41,093 bases of DNA from JADHUC01 sp964617665 (lineage in GTDB: Bacteria; Planctomycetota; Planctomycetia; Pirellulales; Pirellulaceae). A program made the position numbers and the translations under genes. Below, piece after piece: positions 27,237-35,573 of the stretch. The notes under the pieces are model-generated. The model had not been told where the DNA came from. It saw only the letters and a list, made by a program, of their open reading frames with translations, and ran no database searches. Each line of letters begins with the position of its first letter. Positions within the stretch are counted from its first letter, which is position 1. The stretch is taken from NCBI GenBank assembly GCA_964617665.1, contig CAZUAH010000064.1, positions 1 to 41,093 on the forward strand, given 5' to 3'.

Positions 27237-28598
27237 ATGAGTATCTACTGCCGCGCCCTATTGTGGACCCTAAGCCTCAGTGCGACGGTCCTTGCAACCT
27301 TCCAAGATGCACGCGCCGCCGATCCGCCGGACGAGCGGCCAAACCTTGTGCTGTTCATGTCGGACGATCACGGATGGTTGGATTCCGGGGCATACGGCGA
27401 TTCGTATGTCAAAACGCCGAACATCGATCGTTTGGCGAGAGAGGGCATGCGTTTCACACATGCGTTTGCAGCTTCCCCGCTCTGTTCGCCGTCGCGGTGC
27501 GTGGTCGCAACGGGGCTGATGCCGCATCGCAACGGCGGCCACAAGTTCGGCACGCCGATCAAACCCGGTCTGCGTACCATGCCGATGTACTTCAAGGAGT
27601 TGGGCTACCACACGGTCCACGTCGGCAAGTTCCACCACAATCCACGCAAACAGTTCCCCTACGACACGGTTCTCAAGGATGAACACGCGGCGTCCGGGTT
27701 CCTTGCCAAGTACGACGGGGCGAAGCCGCTGCTGCTGGTCGTCTGCGACTTTTGCCCGCATACGCCTTGGGCGAAGAACAAAACCTACGACCCGGCCAAT
27801 ATTGAGCTGCCGCCGAACTTCGTCGACACGCCCCAAACCCGGCAACTGCGAGCCGACTACTACACCGAGGTCACGATGACCGACCGTCTGCTCGGCCAGG
27901 TGCTCGACGCGGTTGAAGAACGCGGGTGGCAGGACAACACGATGGTGCTCTACACGAGCGACCAGGGTGCCAACTGGCCGTTCGGCAAGTGGTGCCTCTA
28001 CGACGACGGCATTCGGGTTCCGTTAGTGGTCCGCTGGCCGGGAAATGTCGAGCCGGGAAGCGTTACGGCGGCCATGGCCAGCCTTGCCGATCTGCTGCCG
28101 ACGCTGATCGACGCCGCCGGCGGGAAGCCGCCGCAAGGCATCGACGGCCGCAGCTTTCTGCCTGTGCTCACGGGCCAGCGCAACGAGCACCGCCGCGTGA
28201 TCTTCGCCACCCACACGGGCAACGACAACGGCGGTCCCGGCATCGCCAACCATTGTCCCACTCGGGCGGTCCGCACGGCCACGCACAAGTACATCCTCAA
28301 CCTGCGGCCCGAGCAGACGTTCACCACCCACATCACCGGCTGCCGCCCCGGCAGCCCGCATTACCTGGCCTTCTGGGACTCCTGGGTCGAAAAGGCCAAG
28401 ACCAACGAGCACGCCGCGCGGCTGGTCCACGACTACATGCACCGCCCGGCCGAGGAGCTTTACGACCTGACCAACGACCCGTACGAGCGCAATAACCTTG
28501 CCGCCGACCCGGCCAACGCCGAGTTGCTGCAATCGTTGCGAGAACAACTGGCTCAGTGGCGAAAGCAACAGGGCGAGGCAGTGCGAAGTGATGAATGA
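27237..28598 (+). CDS. Secreted sulfatase (formylglycine-dependent, type I)
   Basis: 453 residues from ATG 27237, chosen for GGAG about 10 nt upstream and for the signal peptide that follows (residues about 1-28, LLWTLSLSATVLATFQDARA). The frame extends to 27174 but without signal-like sequence. The alkaline-phosphatase-like fold is clear: metal ligands in MSDDHGW (D43, D44), the modification motif C83-S-P-S-R87 whose Cys becomes formylglycine, a GKFHHNP region, and YTSDQGANWPFGKWCLYDDG with later metal Asp. It should hydrolyse sulfate esters, or N-sulfate, of polysaccharides in the periplasm. The shortened middle region resembles the heparan N-sulfatase-like subgroup. It needs an anaerobic or aerobic maturase encoded elsewhere. 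Confidence 0.92.
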   Translation: MSIYCRALLWTLSLSATVLATFQDARAADPPDERPNLVLFMSDDHGWLDSGAYGDSYVKTPNIDRLAREGMRFTHAFAASPLCSPSRCVVATGLMPHRNGGHKFGTPIKPGLRTMPMYFKELGYHTVHVGKFHHNPRKQFPYDTVLKDEHAASGFLAKYDGAKPLLLVVCDFCPHTPWAKNKTYDPANIELPPNFVDTPQTRQLRADYYTEVTMTDRLLGQVLDAVEERGWQDNTMVLYTSDQGANWPFGKWCLYDDGIRVPLVVRWPGNVEPGSVTAAMASLADLLPTLIDAAGGKPPQGIDGRSFLPVLTGQRNEHRRVIFATHTGNDNGGPGIANHCPTRAVRTATHKYILNLRPEQTFTTHITGCRPGSPHYLAFWDSWVEKAKTNEHAARLVHDYMHRPAEELYDLTNDPYERNNLAADPANAELLQSLREQLAQWRKQQGEAVRSDE

Positions 28599-28734
28599 TG
28601 AATGTGAAGAGGCGTAATGTTCGAATGTGCGTACTGGTGCCATAGCTCGGAAAGCACGCGAGGTGAGAAGGGAGACATCGAGAACATACCGCTTCGGGGA
28701 TCAGTGACTGTCTCGCCTCACTCCCGCTGATCAT

Positions 28735-29310
28735 TCATCGCACGGCCGGACGGTTGCGCGACGCCTTCCTAATCGAACGCTTTACCACCGGCAACCAACG
28801 GCTCGACATCTTGCCCTGACCGTTTGTTGGACGAGTTTCGCATACGAGATTTCCGTTTTGGCCTTTGCCGCCGACTTGGCTACATGAAATGTAGAGAGTG
28901 TCCAGCTTTGGCAGTCCGGCGAGATGCTGAATTCCGGCATCGGACACCTCAGTGCAATCCAAGTGCAAAAAGCGGAGTTCTGTCAGATTTCTCAGGCATT
29001 CCCTGCCGGCGTCAGAAACTCGCGCCTCATCGAATTGCAGCGTTTGGAGTTTCGTCAGGCCTTTCACATGCTGCAGTCCAGCATCCGTTACGTACGGAAC
29101 GTTTTGAAAGCCGAGATGAACCAGGTTTGTGCAGTCATCGACATGCTCGAGGAGAGAGTCGCCGACATTCGAATTAGGTGCGTCTATGGTACGCAGCCCT
29201 GTCAATCCGCGAAGCACGGAAAAATCTGCATCGGCAAGGCGTTGGTTATCTCTAAGCCTGATCGAATGGATATGGAACGGAGTATCTGGAATGCGGTTTG
29301 GATCACTCAA
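28735..29310 (-). CDS. Leucine-rich repeat protein, likely truncated
   Basis: 191 residues with four to five LRR units of about 24 residues (VSDAGIQHLAGLPKLDTLYI, VTDAGLQHVKGLTKLQTLQF) of the type abundant in planctomycetes. The only start is TTG at 29310; the frame stays open through the attR repeat to a TAA in the hairpin at 29389-29417, and no signal peptide is seen. The repeats stop at CSQVG and a basic, unrelated tail follows. Both ends look damaged, and the gene abuts the island boundary. Confidence 0.6.
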   Translation of the reverse strand: MSDPNRIPDTPFHIHSIRLRDNQRLADADFSVLRGLTGLRTIDAPNSNVGDSLLEHVDDCTNLVHLGFQNVPYVTDAGLQHVKGLTKLQTLQFDEARVSDAGRECLRNLTELRFLHLDCTEVSDAGIQHLAGLPKLDTLYISCSQVGGKGQNGNLVCETRPTNGQGKMSSRWLPVVKRSIRKASRNRPAVR

Positions 29311-29364
29311 ATCGGCAGATGCAGGATGAGAAGAAGTGCCGTTTTCTCTATGATTCTTGCTATC

Positions 29365-29388
29365 GTTCGAGTCCTCTCGGGCGTGCTT
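29365..29388 (+). repeat. Right attachment site (attR) of the island
   Basis: Perfect 24-bp direct repeat of the tRNA-Arg 3' end (16054-16077). The rest of the tRNA is absent upstream, as expected for the distal end of a tRNA-integrated element. Confidence 0.9.
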
Positions 29389-29417
29389 CGTAAGCCCCTT
29401 TTCCGAAGGGGCTTACG
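29389..29417. terminator. 12-bp stem hairpin directly after attR
   Basis: CGTAAGCCCCTT (29389-29400) pairs perfectly with 29406-29417 across a 5-nt loop, and TCGTTTCTT follows. It starts at the base after the att repeat. It may be the original terminator of the tRNA gene displaced by the island, or the end of the next element. Confidence 0.6.
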
Positions 29418-29577
29418 TCGTTTCTTGAGCAAGGCAGTTTGTCGAGCCGAATCACTTTTCTCAAGATTTCGCACAAACGTCGCCCCCGGCTCCGAACTGC
29501 AAATGAACGGGCCCACGCTTGTCCCGTGAACCATTGGTTCATTCGAATCCAAGCTGCTCAGTCTTCTTGTCGATCCC

Positions 29578-30423
29578 TTATAGATAGTCTTCAAGCCTTC
29601 GATCCTCCGCGGGGATGTCTCTCCATGGATAATTCCGCTCGACCTTCCTGGGCCAGGGATATGGGAACAGTATCTTGCCATCCATGTGCGTGAAGTACTT
29701 TCTGCAGTCGCAGGCTCTTTCGGCCGGCCGACCCTCGATGAACGAGAATTCGTCATGCTCGCCTTTGACGTGGGAGCCGGCCGCGACCACGACGTGCATC
29801 CCAAGATCGGCGCCGGGAAAAATGAGACAGTTGGCCGCAATCAGGCTGTAGGGCCCAATTTTCGGATGCGCGGGGCGCGCGTTGATTGGGAACAGGTTGT
29901 CGCTGGTGAATACGCAGTTCGGCATGATCCACACGTACTTTCCAATGTCGGCGAGCTCGGTTATGTGTACGCTGGAATGAAGCCGGGAGTAGTCTCCGAT
30001 TTTCGCGCCGAACTGGATGTCGCTGCCGGTTCCGATGGAGCAGTAATCCCCAATTCGAGCGTCTTCCCGTATCGCAATGCCTGTGCCCCCTTGGAACTCC
30101 ACGCCTATGGATACACCTTCATAGACAGTCGTCCCCGATCTCAGAATACTCCCTCTGCATATCCGGACTGCTCCAGGCGAATACTCGGCTTCTTTTTTCC
30201 GATAGAAAGCGCCCGCGGGTTCTCCCAGCACACAGTTGGCACCGATGTAGCAGTCGTCTTCGATGTGCACGTTGTTCAACATCACCGTATTGGGACCCAC
30301 GGATACGTTGTTTCCCAAAGTGACGTTCGGGCCGGCCTGCGCGGATTCGGCAATGTCGCATCTCTCGCCGATATTGGCGCACTTGTTCAGCGACGCCAAC
30401 GTTCCCCAGGGCGCCGGACTCAT
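29578..30423 (-). CDS. Left-handed beta-helix hexapeptide acyltransferase
   Basis: 281 residues built of hexapeptide repeats with Ile/Val every sixth position (IGERCDIAESAQAGPNVTLG, VSVGPNTVMLNNVHIEDDCY, IGDYCSIGTGSDIQFGAKIG). Proteins like this (WbbJ/LpxA-like) use acyl-CoA or acyl-ACP to acylate sugars or amino sugars. A C-terminal aromatic, basic segment (YPWPRKVERNYPWRDI) is extra. Its ATG overlaps the stop of the VOC gene (ATGA at 30420-30423), so translation is coupled. With a carrier protein in the same operon, acyl transfer from that carrier is plausible. Substrate unknown. Confidence 0.85.
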   Translation of the reverse strand: MSPAPWGTLASLNKCANIGERCDIAESAQAGPNVTLGNNVSVGPNTVMLNNVHIEDDCYIGANCVLGEPAGAFYRKKEAEYSPGAVRICRGSILRSGTTVYEGVSIGVEFQGGTGIAIREDARIGDYCSIGTGSDIQFGAKIGDYSRLHSSVHITELADIGKYVWIMPNCVFTSDNLFPINARPAHPKIGPYSLIAANCLIFPGADLGMHVVVAAGSHVKGEHDEFSFIEGRPAERACDCRKYFTHMDGKILFPYPWPRKVERNYPWRDIPAEDRRLEDYL

Positions 30424-30842
30424 GATGACTTCTCCTGTTCAACCAATTCAACGAGGCCGTATATCTTGCTGTACAGCCAGACAATCCGCGAGCCTTCAAA
30501 GGCTACAGCTGGCGTAGGCGTCGAGATGGCGTGAAACCCATGCCTCCTGGCTGAGGCAATCGCGCTATCGAGGCATGGCACGCGATAGCATACGTGATAG
30601 AGGCTCTGTTCGTTGTCAAGAAAACGCGTAACGGGCGAGTTCTCGCCAAGCGGCTCTACCAGTTCCGTTTTCAATCCGTTGACCAGCACGAAAGCCACGC
30701 GGACCTTCTGCGTTTCGTCCGTCACCGATTGGATTCCATCCTCAATTCGACGAACCGCCATCCCCACATGCTCGAACCGGGCGTCTTCTCCGAACGCATC
30801 CAAAGTGAGCGACGTGCCCGCGCCGTGTAGCCCTTGGCTCAT
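30420..30842 (-). CDS. VOC-family protein, methylmalonyl-CoA epimerase-like
   Basis: 140 residues with two beta-alpha-beta-beta-beta modules. Likely metal ligands follow the glyoxalase/epimerase order: H25 in FEHVGMAV, a Glu in LKTELVEP (E60 or E63), H83 in LYHVCYRV and E132 in GLVELVE. The pattern KVRVAFVLVNGLKTELVEP is closest to methylmalonyl-CoA epimerase. It overlaps both neighbours by 4 bp (ATGA), which shows tight coupling with the FkbH-like protein and the acyltransferase. It may epimerise a carrier-bound or CoA-bound unit; unproven. Confidence 0.8.
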   Translation of the reverse strand: MSQGLHGAGTSLTLDAFGEDARFEHVGMAVRRIEDGIQSVTDETQKVRVAFVLVNGLKTELVEPLGENSPVTRFLDNEQSLYHVCYRVPCLDSAIASARRHGFHAISTPTPAVAFEGSRIVWLYSKIYGLVELVEQEKSS

Positions 30843-32542
30843 GATTTGCTCGATTCGTCCGAATGGTCAACGTATTGGATGACGCCAGGCAAGGAACACC
30901 CGCCGTCAAGGTCCCTAACAAACAAATGCTCACCATGCGGTTCGAACAATTGTTCCAGCATGGTGAGGCACGGTCGGCTTTTTGGCGTCGGCCTGTAGCG
31001 GGCGATTAGGCTTCGCTTGCCGCGCCTCCGTCCGTATGCAGCGGCCTTATGGACCATTGCGTCTTCTATCTTCCTCCCGAACACTCGGCAACTTAACACG
31101 AAGTCGGCAATACAGATCGAATCGTCCTGTTCTTCTTCCATGCTGAGCAATCCGACCAGCCCCGAGTCCCCAAGCCGATCCGATACGCGAAATGCGAAAA
31201 CCGCGCGGTGCGGTTCCGATGCCCAGGCAGAGAATTCATCCTGCGCCATACGTCGCGTCGCGAGGTTCATCTGATTTACTTTGTTGAGTATCTGAACGAT
31301 CCGCATGACATTCGCATCGTCCATCGCCTCGACGCGAACGTTGATCTCCAGGCTTTGCAGCCATGCTTCAAGCGAAGGGACGCTGCTCCGAAGCCGCCGC
31401 CGCTCACGCTCGGAAACATACATGCCCGTCCGCGCAGCGTCTTCTTGGCTGCGGGTGGGGACATCAAAGCATCTGAGGCTTTCAAGCGTCGAGCGATACA
31501 ACATGCAGTTCTCCGGCCAATCGGGAACAAAGACATTGGGCAACGCCTCGCGTACCCTTGCACGCTCCGCCGGGTTGTCGTCAATGAACACCGCGGAGTC
31601 CAGCCCAAGGTTTAGTTCGATGGCCAAATCGACTATATTCTCTGCCTTGTCACCCCAGTTGATGCGCCAACCCGCGAAATCTCTGGGACGAAGCTGCATT
31701 TCGGGGTGCGATTCTATGGCCTTCATGGCGAGCGCCTCGTCGTTCTTGCTGACGATCCCCAATAGCAAACCCCGGTGGGTCATGGCCTTCAGTGCTTTTT
31801 GAAAATCCAGAAATGCTTCCCCTTCGGCATCGTGACCGCCCAGCCGTATACTCTCCCAGCCAACATCACCCACCACTCCACCCCAAAGCGTATTATCAAG
31901 ATCCAGCAAGAGCAGTCGTTTGGCCTTTCCGTGGAGCCCGTTCAAGGTCGCTTTGATATCGAGGACGGCTTCGATGAACACCTGATTCCCGAATGGGATC
32001 TTGCTAAGGTACCATAGCTTCGGATTGAACGCTCGTTGGCCACTGGCTGCAATCCATTGCGGCGTATTCATCACATGCACATTCGCGCATTTACTGAGGC
32101 GGTCGGCGAGCCTCAAGTTCATCCTCATCAGCGTGTTATGGAGACCTCGTTCCTTCATTTCCAGGGCTCCGGCTCCGCGGCGCGACGTCGGGATAGCCCA
32201 CAAAGGAACGAACACGCAACGCATGCGTCTGGCCGCTCGGCACACAAGATCCCCGAACTCGTCCACGTCCTGCAGGATTCTCTCTGGCAAGAAGTGCCCG
32301 CTGGATACGCCATCGGAGAAGCCGCGGATGACGCTCTCAGGCTGAGTCCAGACTACACAGCAGTCGACATTCGGAGCGGTGTCCGATAGCCGGAGCAACG
32401 TCTGAATCGGCTCGCCGTACGGCGTTGGGTCGACGCGCACCGCTGGCACGGAGGCATTGTTTTCCAAGTAGGACGCGAGGTTGGCTGTATTGAAGTCCGA
32501 AACCAGCACGCAACGGAATTCTAGGCTGTCAGTTGCTTGCAT
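30839..32542 (-). CDS. FkbH-like HAD-IIIC protein
   Basis: 567 residues. The HAD core is clear: LLLLDLDNTLWGGVVGD (nucleophile D214, then D216 and T218), GIVSKND (265-268 motif) and VFIDDNPAERARV (D321, D322). The N-terminal 190 residues fit the FkbH-family SGNH-like extension; residues about 385-540 look like the GNAT-like C-terminal domain (VNQMNLATRRM, FRVSDRLGDSGLVGLL). FkbH proteins make glyceryl-S-ACP from 1,3-bisphosphoglycerate on a partner carrier protein for polyketide-type products. The carrier gene ends 2 bp upstream, as expected for such a pair. No KS or PKS module is in the operon. Confidence 0.9.
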   Translation of the reverse strand: MQATDSLEFRCVLVSDFNTANLASYLENNASVPAVRVDPTPYGEPIQTLLRLSDTAPNVDCCVVWTQPESVIRGFSDGVSSGHFLPERILQDVDEFGDLVCRAARRMRCVFVPLWAIPTSRRGAGALEMKERGLHNTLMRMNLRLADRLSKCANVHVMNTPQWIAASGQRAFNPKLWYLSKIPFGNQVFIEAVLDIKATLNGLHGKAKRLLLLDLDNTLWGGVVGDVGWESIRLGGHDAEGEAFLDFQKALKAMTHRGLLLGIVSKNDEALAMKAIESHPEMQLRPRDFAGWRINWGDKAENIVDLAIELNLGLDSAVFIDDNPAERARVREALPNVFVPDWPENCMLYRSTLESLRCFDVPTRSQEDAARTGMYVSERERRRLRSSVPSLEAWLQSLEINVRVEAMDDANVMRIVQILNKVNQMNLATRRMAQDEFSAWASEPHRAVFAFRVSDRLGDSGLVGLLSMEEEQDDSICIADFVLSCRVFGRKIEDAMVHKAAAYGRRRGKRSLIARYRPTPKSRPCLTMLEQLFEPHGEHLFVRDLDGGCSLPGVIQYVDHSDESSKS

Positions 32543-32544
32543 TT

Positions 32545-32847
32545 TCAGGGCAATGCCGGCGACGAAGAGAGCTGTTCCACGTATTCAACGAGCCGCTTCA
32601 CATCGCGGAAAGGGCTTTCCTTACCCGCTAGAGTCTGTTCACTTATAAGCGAGTATTCTCTCTGGAGGGAATCCTCGAGATTCTGTTCAAGCGTCACGAC
32701 GAAATTCACCATGCCCAACGAAGTCAAAGGTCCGTCCGGTTCCGCCAATGGTGCTTCGGGGGACTTGGCTATCCTGCGGGACTCCTTCAGTTGACCGTTT
32801 ACTTCCTCGATCGTTTCGTATATCGCTCGTAGAATCTTCTCTTTCAT
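32545..32847 (-). CDS. Acyl carrier protein-like protein
   Basis: 100 residues from ATG 32847 (GAGAGGTAG about 10-15 nt upstream); a longer frame reaches 32916. The region GPLTSLGMVNFVVTLEQNLE matches the helix II site of carrier proteins, with S43 in the place of the phosphopantetheine serine, though the usual Asp before it is Thr. The N-terminal half is longer and more charged than in fatty-acid ACPs. The gene heads the coupled operon with the FkbH-like, VOC and acyltransferase genes. Confidence 0.75.
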   Translation of the reverse strand: MKEKILRAIYETIEEVNGQLKESRRIAKSPEAPLAEPDGPLTSLGMVNFVVTLEQNLEDSLQREYSLISEQTLAGKESPFRDVKRLVEYVEQLSSSPALP

Positions 32848-33557
32848 GGACCTACTACCTCTCACGAACGGCCGTTTGCCTTTCATGCGATTAGGAAGGC
32901 TTACATAAGCTCCCACTGGCGGATCACCCGTGTCACCAACGCGAACGTGAACGCGCCAGAAACCCCTATACTAGTCACAACATAAGCCGCGAGGGAGACC
33001 AAAAGCCACCCGATGCGGAACTGATCATCGCCTCGGCAACGCATAGGAAGACTGTCTAATGAGCATTTTCGGATCGAACGCAATGTGCAGTTGCAGATGC
33101 TTGGGATGATGGAAACGGTCGCACCATGAGTGACGGCTCACCACGTGACTGATTTCGAGGCCATCGGCCGACCGAGATCTCCGAACGGTAATCCATGATA
33201 GGACATATCACAGTAACCTCTGCGATCCGTTCGCGAACGCCCGCGGTCCTTTCTCTTGAATCACCGATTTGCCCTAGCCCGAGTATTGCACGCGATACGA
33301 TGCTAGCGTTAGTTCGCACTGAAAAAAGAAGGACCCGGCAATTGCCCCCCCCAAAAAGAAAGGCAGTATACAATTTCGCTGTTTGTGATTCCATCGCGAT
33401 TTGCAGGGTTTCCGGTTTGCCGTGCAATATTCAGGCTAGTACCATGGATTGCATGGACTGGTTCAGTGAGATCAGAACTTCTTGTCCGCTAGTCGTGTAA
33501 CCCCTGTCTTCAGCAGAGTGACTTGGTTTGAACACCGGTTGCCGGGATCCACTTTCT
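32848..33557. other. Divergent control region between carrier operon and radical SAM gene
   Basis: About 710 bases. On the minus strand a frame ending at 32901 encodes a short hydrophobic peptide (WLLVSLAAYVVTSIGVSGAF) that could be a small membrane protein or the end of a lost gene; it has no ribosome site. An eight-C run lies near 33345-33352. I see no certain promoter, although both divergent transcripts must begin here. Confidence 0.4.
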
Positions 33558-35156
33558 ATGAACGTGATTCTCCTTTATCCCAAGACGCCAATCTCTGTCC
33601 TGCACCTGGAAGATATTTTCCGCATGCGTGGTACTAAGGTTCCGAATCCACCGCTTGGAATCCTTACCGTGGCCGCGTTCCTTCCCAAAGACTGGAACTT
33701 GAAACTCTTCGACCTGAACGTGTGTGATCTAACGGAGCAAGATTGGGAATGGGCTGACGTGGTCATGATATCAGGAATGATTGTGCACCGGGATGGAATG
33801 CTGAGCCTGATACGCGAGTCCAAAGAACGGGGCAAGAAGGTCGTTGTCGGAGGACCCTACGCCACTTCCGTTCCAGAACAGGTTCTGGAAGCGGGCTGCG
33901 ATGTTCTTTTCAAAGGCGAGGCGGAGGACAGTATTCACCGCCTCATATCAGCCCTCGAAGAGGGACAAGAGCAAGGGGTTTTTGAGAGGGATGGGAATCC
34001 CTTGATGACCGAATCCCCTGTGCCGCGTTACGATCTTCTCAAGCTCTCGGACTACGCGTTCATGACGCTGCAAATCTCCCGCGGATGTCCCTATGATTGC
34101 GAGTTCTGTGATATCGTCAATCTCTTCGGACGTAAGACCAGGTACAAGACTCCCGATCAGGTAACAGAGGAACTGGAGACCCTGTACAACCTGGGTTGGA
34201 AGAATCTCGTATTCATCGTGGACGACAATTTCGTGGGGAGTAAGACCAGGGCTCGGGAAATCCTACACGCGATGATTGCCTGGAATGAACGTCGAGGCAA
34301 GCCGTTCCGCTACTGGTGCCAGCTTCCGGTGAACGTGGGCCAAGATCAGGAAATGCTAGACCTGATGACAGAAGCAAACTTCGTCTACGTTTACCTGGGA
34401 GTGGAGCATCCTGACGAGGATGTTCTCAAGTCCGTTGACAAGGGTCACAACGTCCGAAATCCCATCGTGGAATCGCTGTTCAACATAAACAAGAGTGGTC
34501 TTGCAGTAGTAGCCGGTTTCGTCCTAGGGTTCGATGGAGAGTCGAAGGGAGTCGGCGAGCGTATCTGCGAGTTTGTGGAGAAGACCGGCACTGTGCTGCC
34601 TTTGATAGGCACTTTGACGGCTTTGCCTAACAGTCGGCTGTGGGCTCGATTGCGAGAGGAAGGAAGGCTTGTCGATGACGTTGGCTACGGAGCTTTCAGT
34701 GAAGGCTATCTAAACTTTTCCCCAACCAGGCCGGAATCGGAAATACTGGAAGAGTACCTTCAGGCGTGGGACTATCTTTACGAGCCGTCACGTTTTTTGG
34801 CGCGGGTCTACCGACAGCATCGGGCCATGGATCCTGTACCAAAGAGCCAATCCGTCAACGAATGGTCCAGGTTAACAATCAATGAGGCGCGGATCCTGAT
34901 GCACCACGTTTGGCGGCACGGAATCATTGCGTCTCACAGATGGCAGTTCTGGAGGCAACTGTTTGGCGTGCTGTTTAAGAATCCGACTCGCTTCGGGCCC
35001 TACATCGAGTGTTGCATAATCGGTTTGGCCTTGATTGTCACGCATCGAAGAACGCTAAAGGACGTTGCGTTGTCGTTGGAACGCAGGAAAGACGCAGACA
35101 AACAGCCGGAATCCGCAAACGAGCCGATTACCGTAACTGAGGCTATTGAACCGTAG
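33558..35156 (+). CDS. B12-binding radical SAM protein
   Basis: 532 residues from ATG 33558 (MNVILLYPKTPISV, a typical family start); a TTG at 33528 is the longer alternative. Residues about 1-140 form a cobalamin-binding-like domain (VVMISGMIVHRDGMLSLIRE, VVVGGPYATSVPE). The radical SAM core has C177PYDC181EFC184 and a GGE-like VDDNF strand. The C-terminal third matches the DUF4070 type (PLIGTLTALPNSRLWARL, then a helical tail). Such proteins do methylations or carbon-skeleton changes on lipids and natural products. It is divergent from the carrier operon, so a tailoring role on that product is likely, but unproven. Confidence 0.87.
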   Translation: MNVILLYPKTPISVLHLEDIFRMRGTKVPNPPLGILTVAAFLPKDWNLKLFDLNVCDLTEQDWEWADVVMISGMIVHRDGMLSLIRESKERGKKVVVGGPYATSVPEQVLEAGCDVLFKGEAEDSIHRLISALEEGQEQGVFERDGNPLMTESPVPRYDLLKLSDYAFMTLQISRGCPYDCEFCDIVNLFGRKTRYKTPDQVTEELETLYNLGWKNLVFIVDDNFVGSKTRAREILHAMIAWNERRGKPFRYWCQLPVNVGQDQEMLDLMTEANFVYVYLGVEHPDEDVLKSVDKGHNVRNPIVESLFNINKSGLAVVAGFVLGFDGESKGVGERICEFVEKTGTVLPLIGTLTALPNSRLWARLREEGRLVDDVGYGAFSEGYLNFSPTRPESEILEEYLQAWDYLYEPSRFLARVYRQHRAMDPVPKSQSVNEWSRLTINEARILMHHVWRHGIIASHRWQFWRQLFGVLFKNPTRFGPYIECCIIGLALIVTHRRTLKDVALSLERRKDADKQPESANEPITVTEAIEP

Positions 35157-35573
35157 TATCTCGCTCGCGACGAACTTCAAAACCCTTTCTCATCTGAGAC
35201 CCCGCCGGGGGTGTGCTTCAAAGGCGATTTCCTTCTCGCTCGCGCATTGCGTGGGTGGCTTGTCGCCGTTAGAATCGGCCGTATCCCGATAGTTTCGCCG
35301 TTTGTTCGAGTCTTCTCGAGCGTGCTTCTCACTCTCATGGTGAAGCCCATCTTTGTTCTACCGCAACACGATTCACATCCTTGATGACGGACTGAAGATC
35401 TGGGGCGAAAATGCCGATGCGCATCAGATGCACCAGAGTGTGTAGCGAACGAGAGGTCCATTTTCCTCAAGTCGTGTCAGATCAGCTAGTTGCGTCCGCA
35501 GACTCGGCTTTTGCGTCGCACGGTTTCGTTCTCATCGGCTGCTCGCTTTCTCTCACCCCCACCCACGCCTTAA
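35157..35573. other. Intergenic region with degenerate third att copy
   Basis: 417 bases without a convincing gene. It contains the degenerate tRNA-derived repeat at 35304-35327. The exporter gene begins at 35574 with no clear ribosome site. Confidence 0.5.
35304..35327 (+). repeat. Degenerate third copy of the tRNA-Arg att repeat
   Basis: 24 bp with 22 identities to the attL/attR repeat (C to T at its tenth base, G to A at its sixteenth), same orientation. The rest of a tRNA is absent, so it is not a gene. It may mark the far end of an older element occupying 29389-35327. Confidence 0.7.

Noticed and set aside
33056..33427. 123-residue minus-strand frame upstream of the carrier gene
   Set aside because: No ribosome site, no recognisable domain, crosses a run of eight C; probably non-coding.
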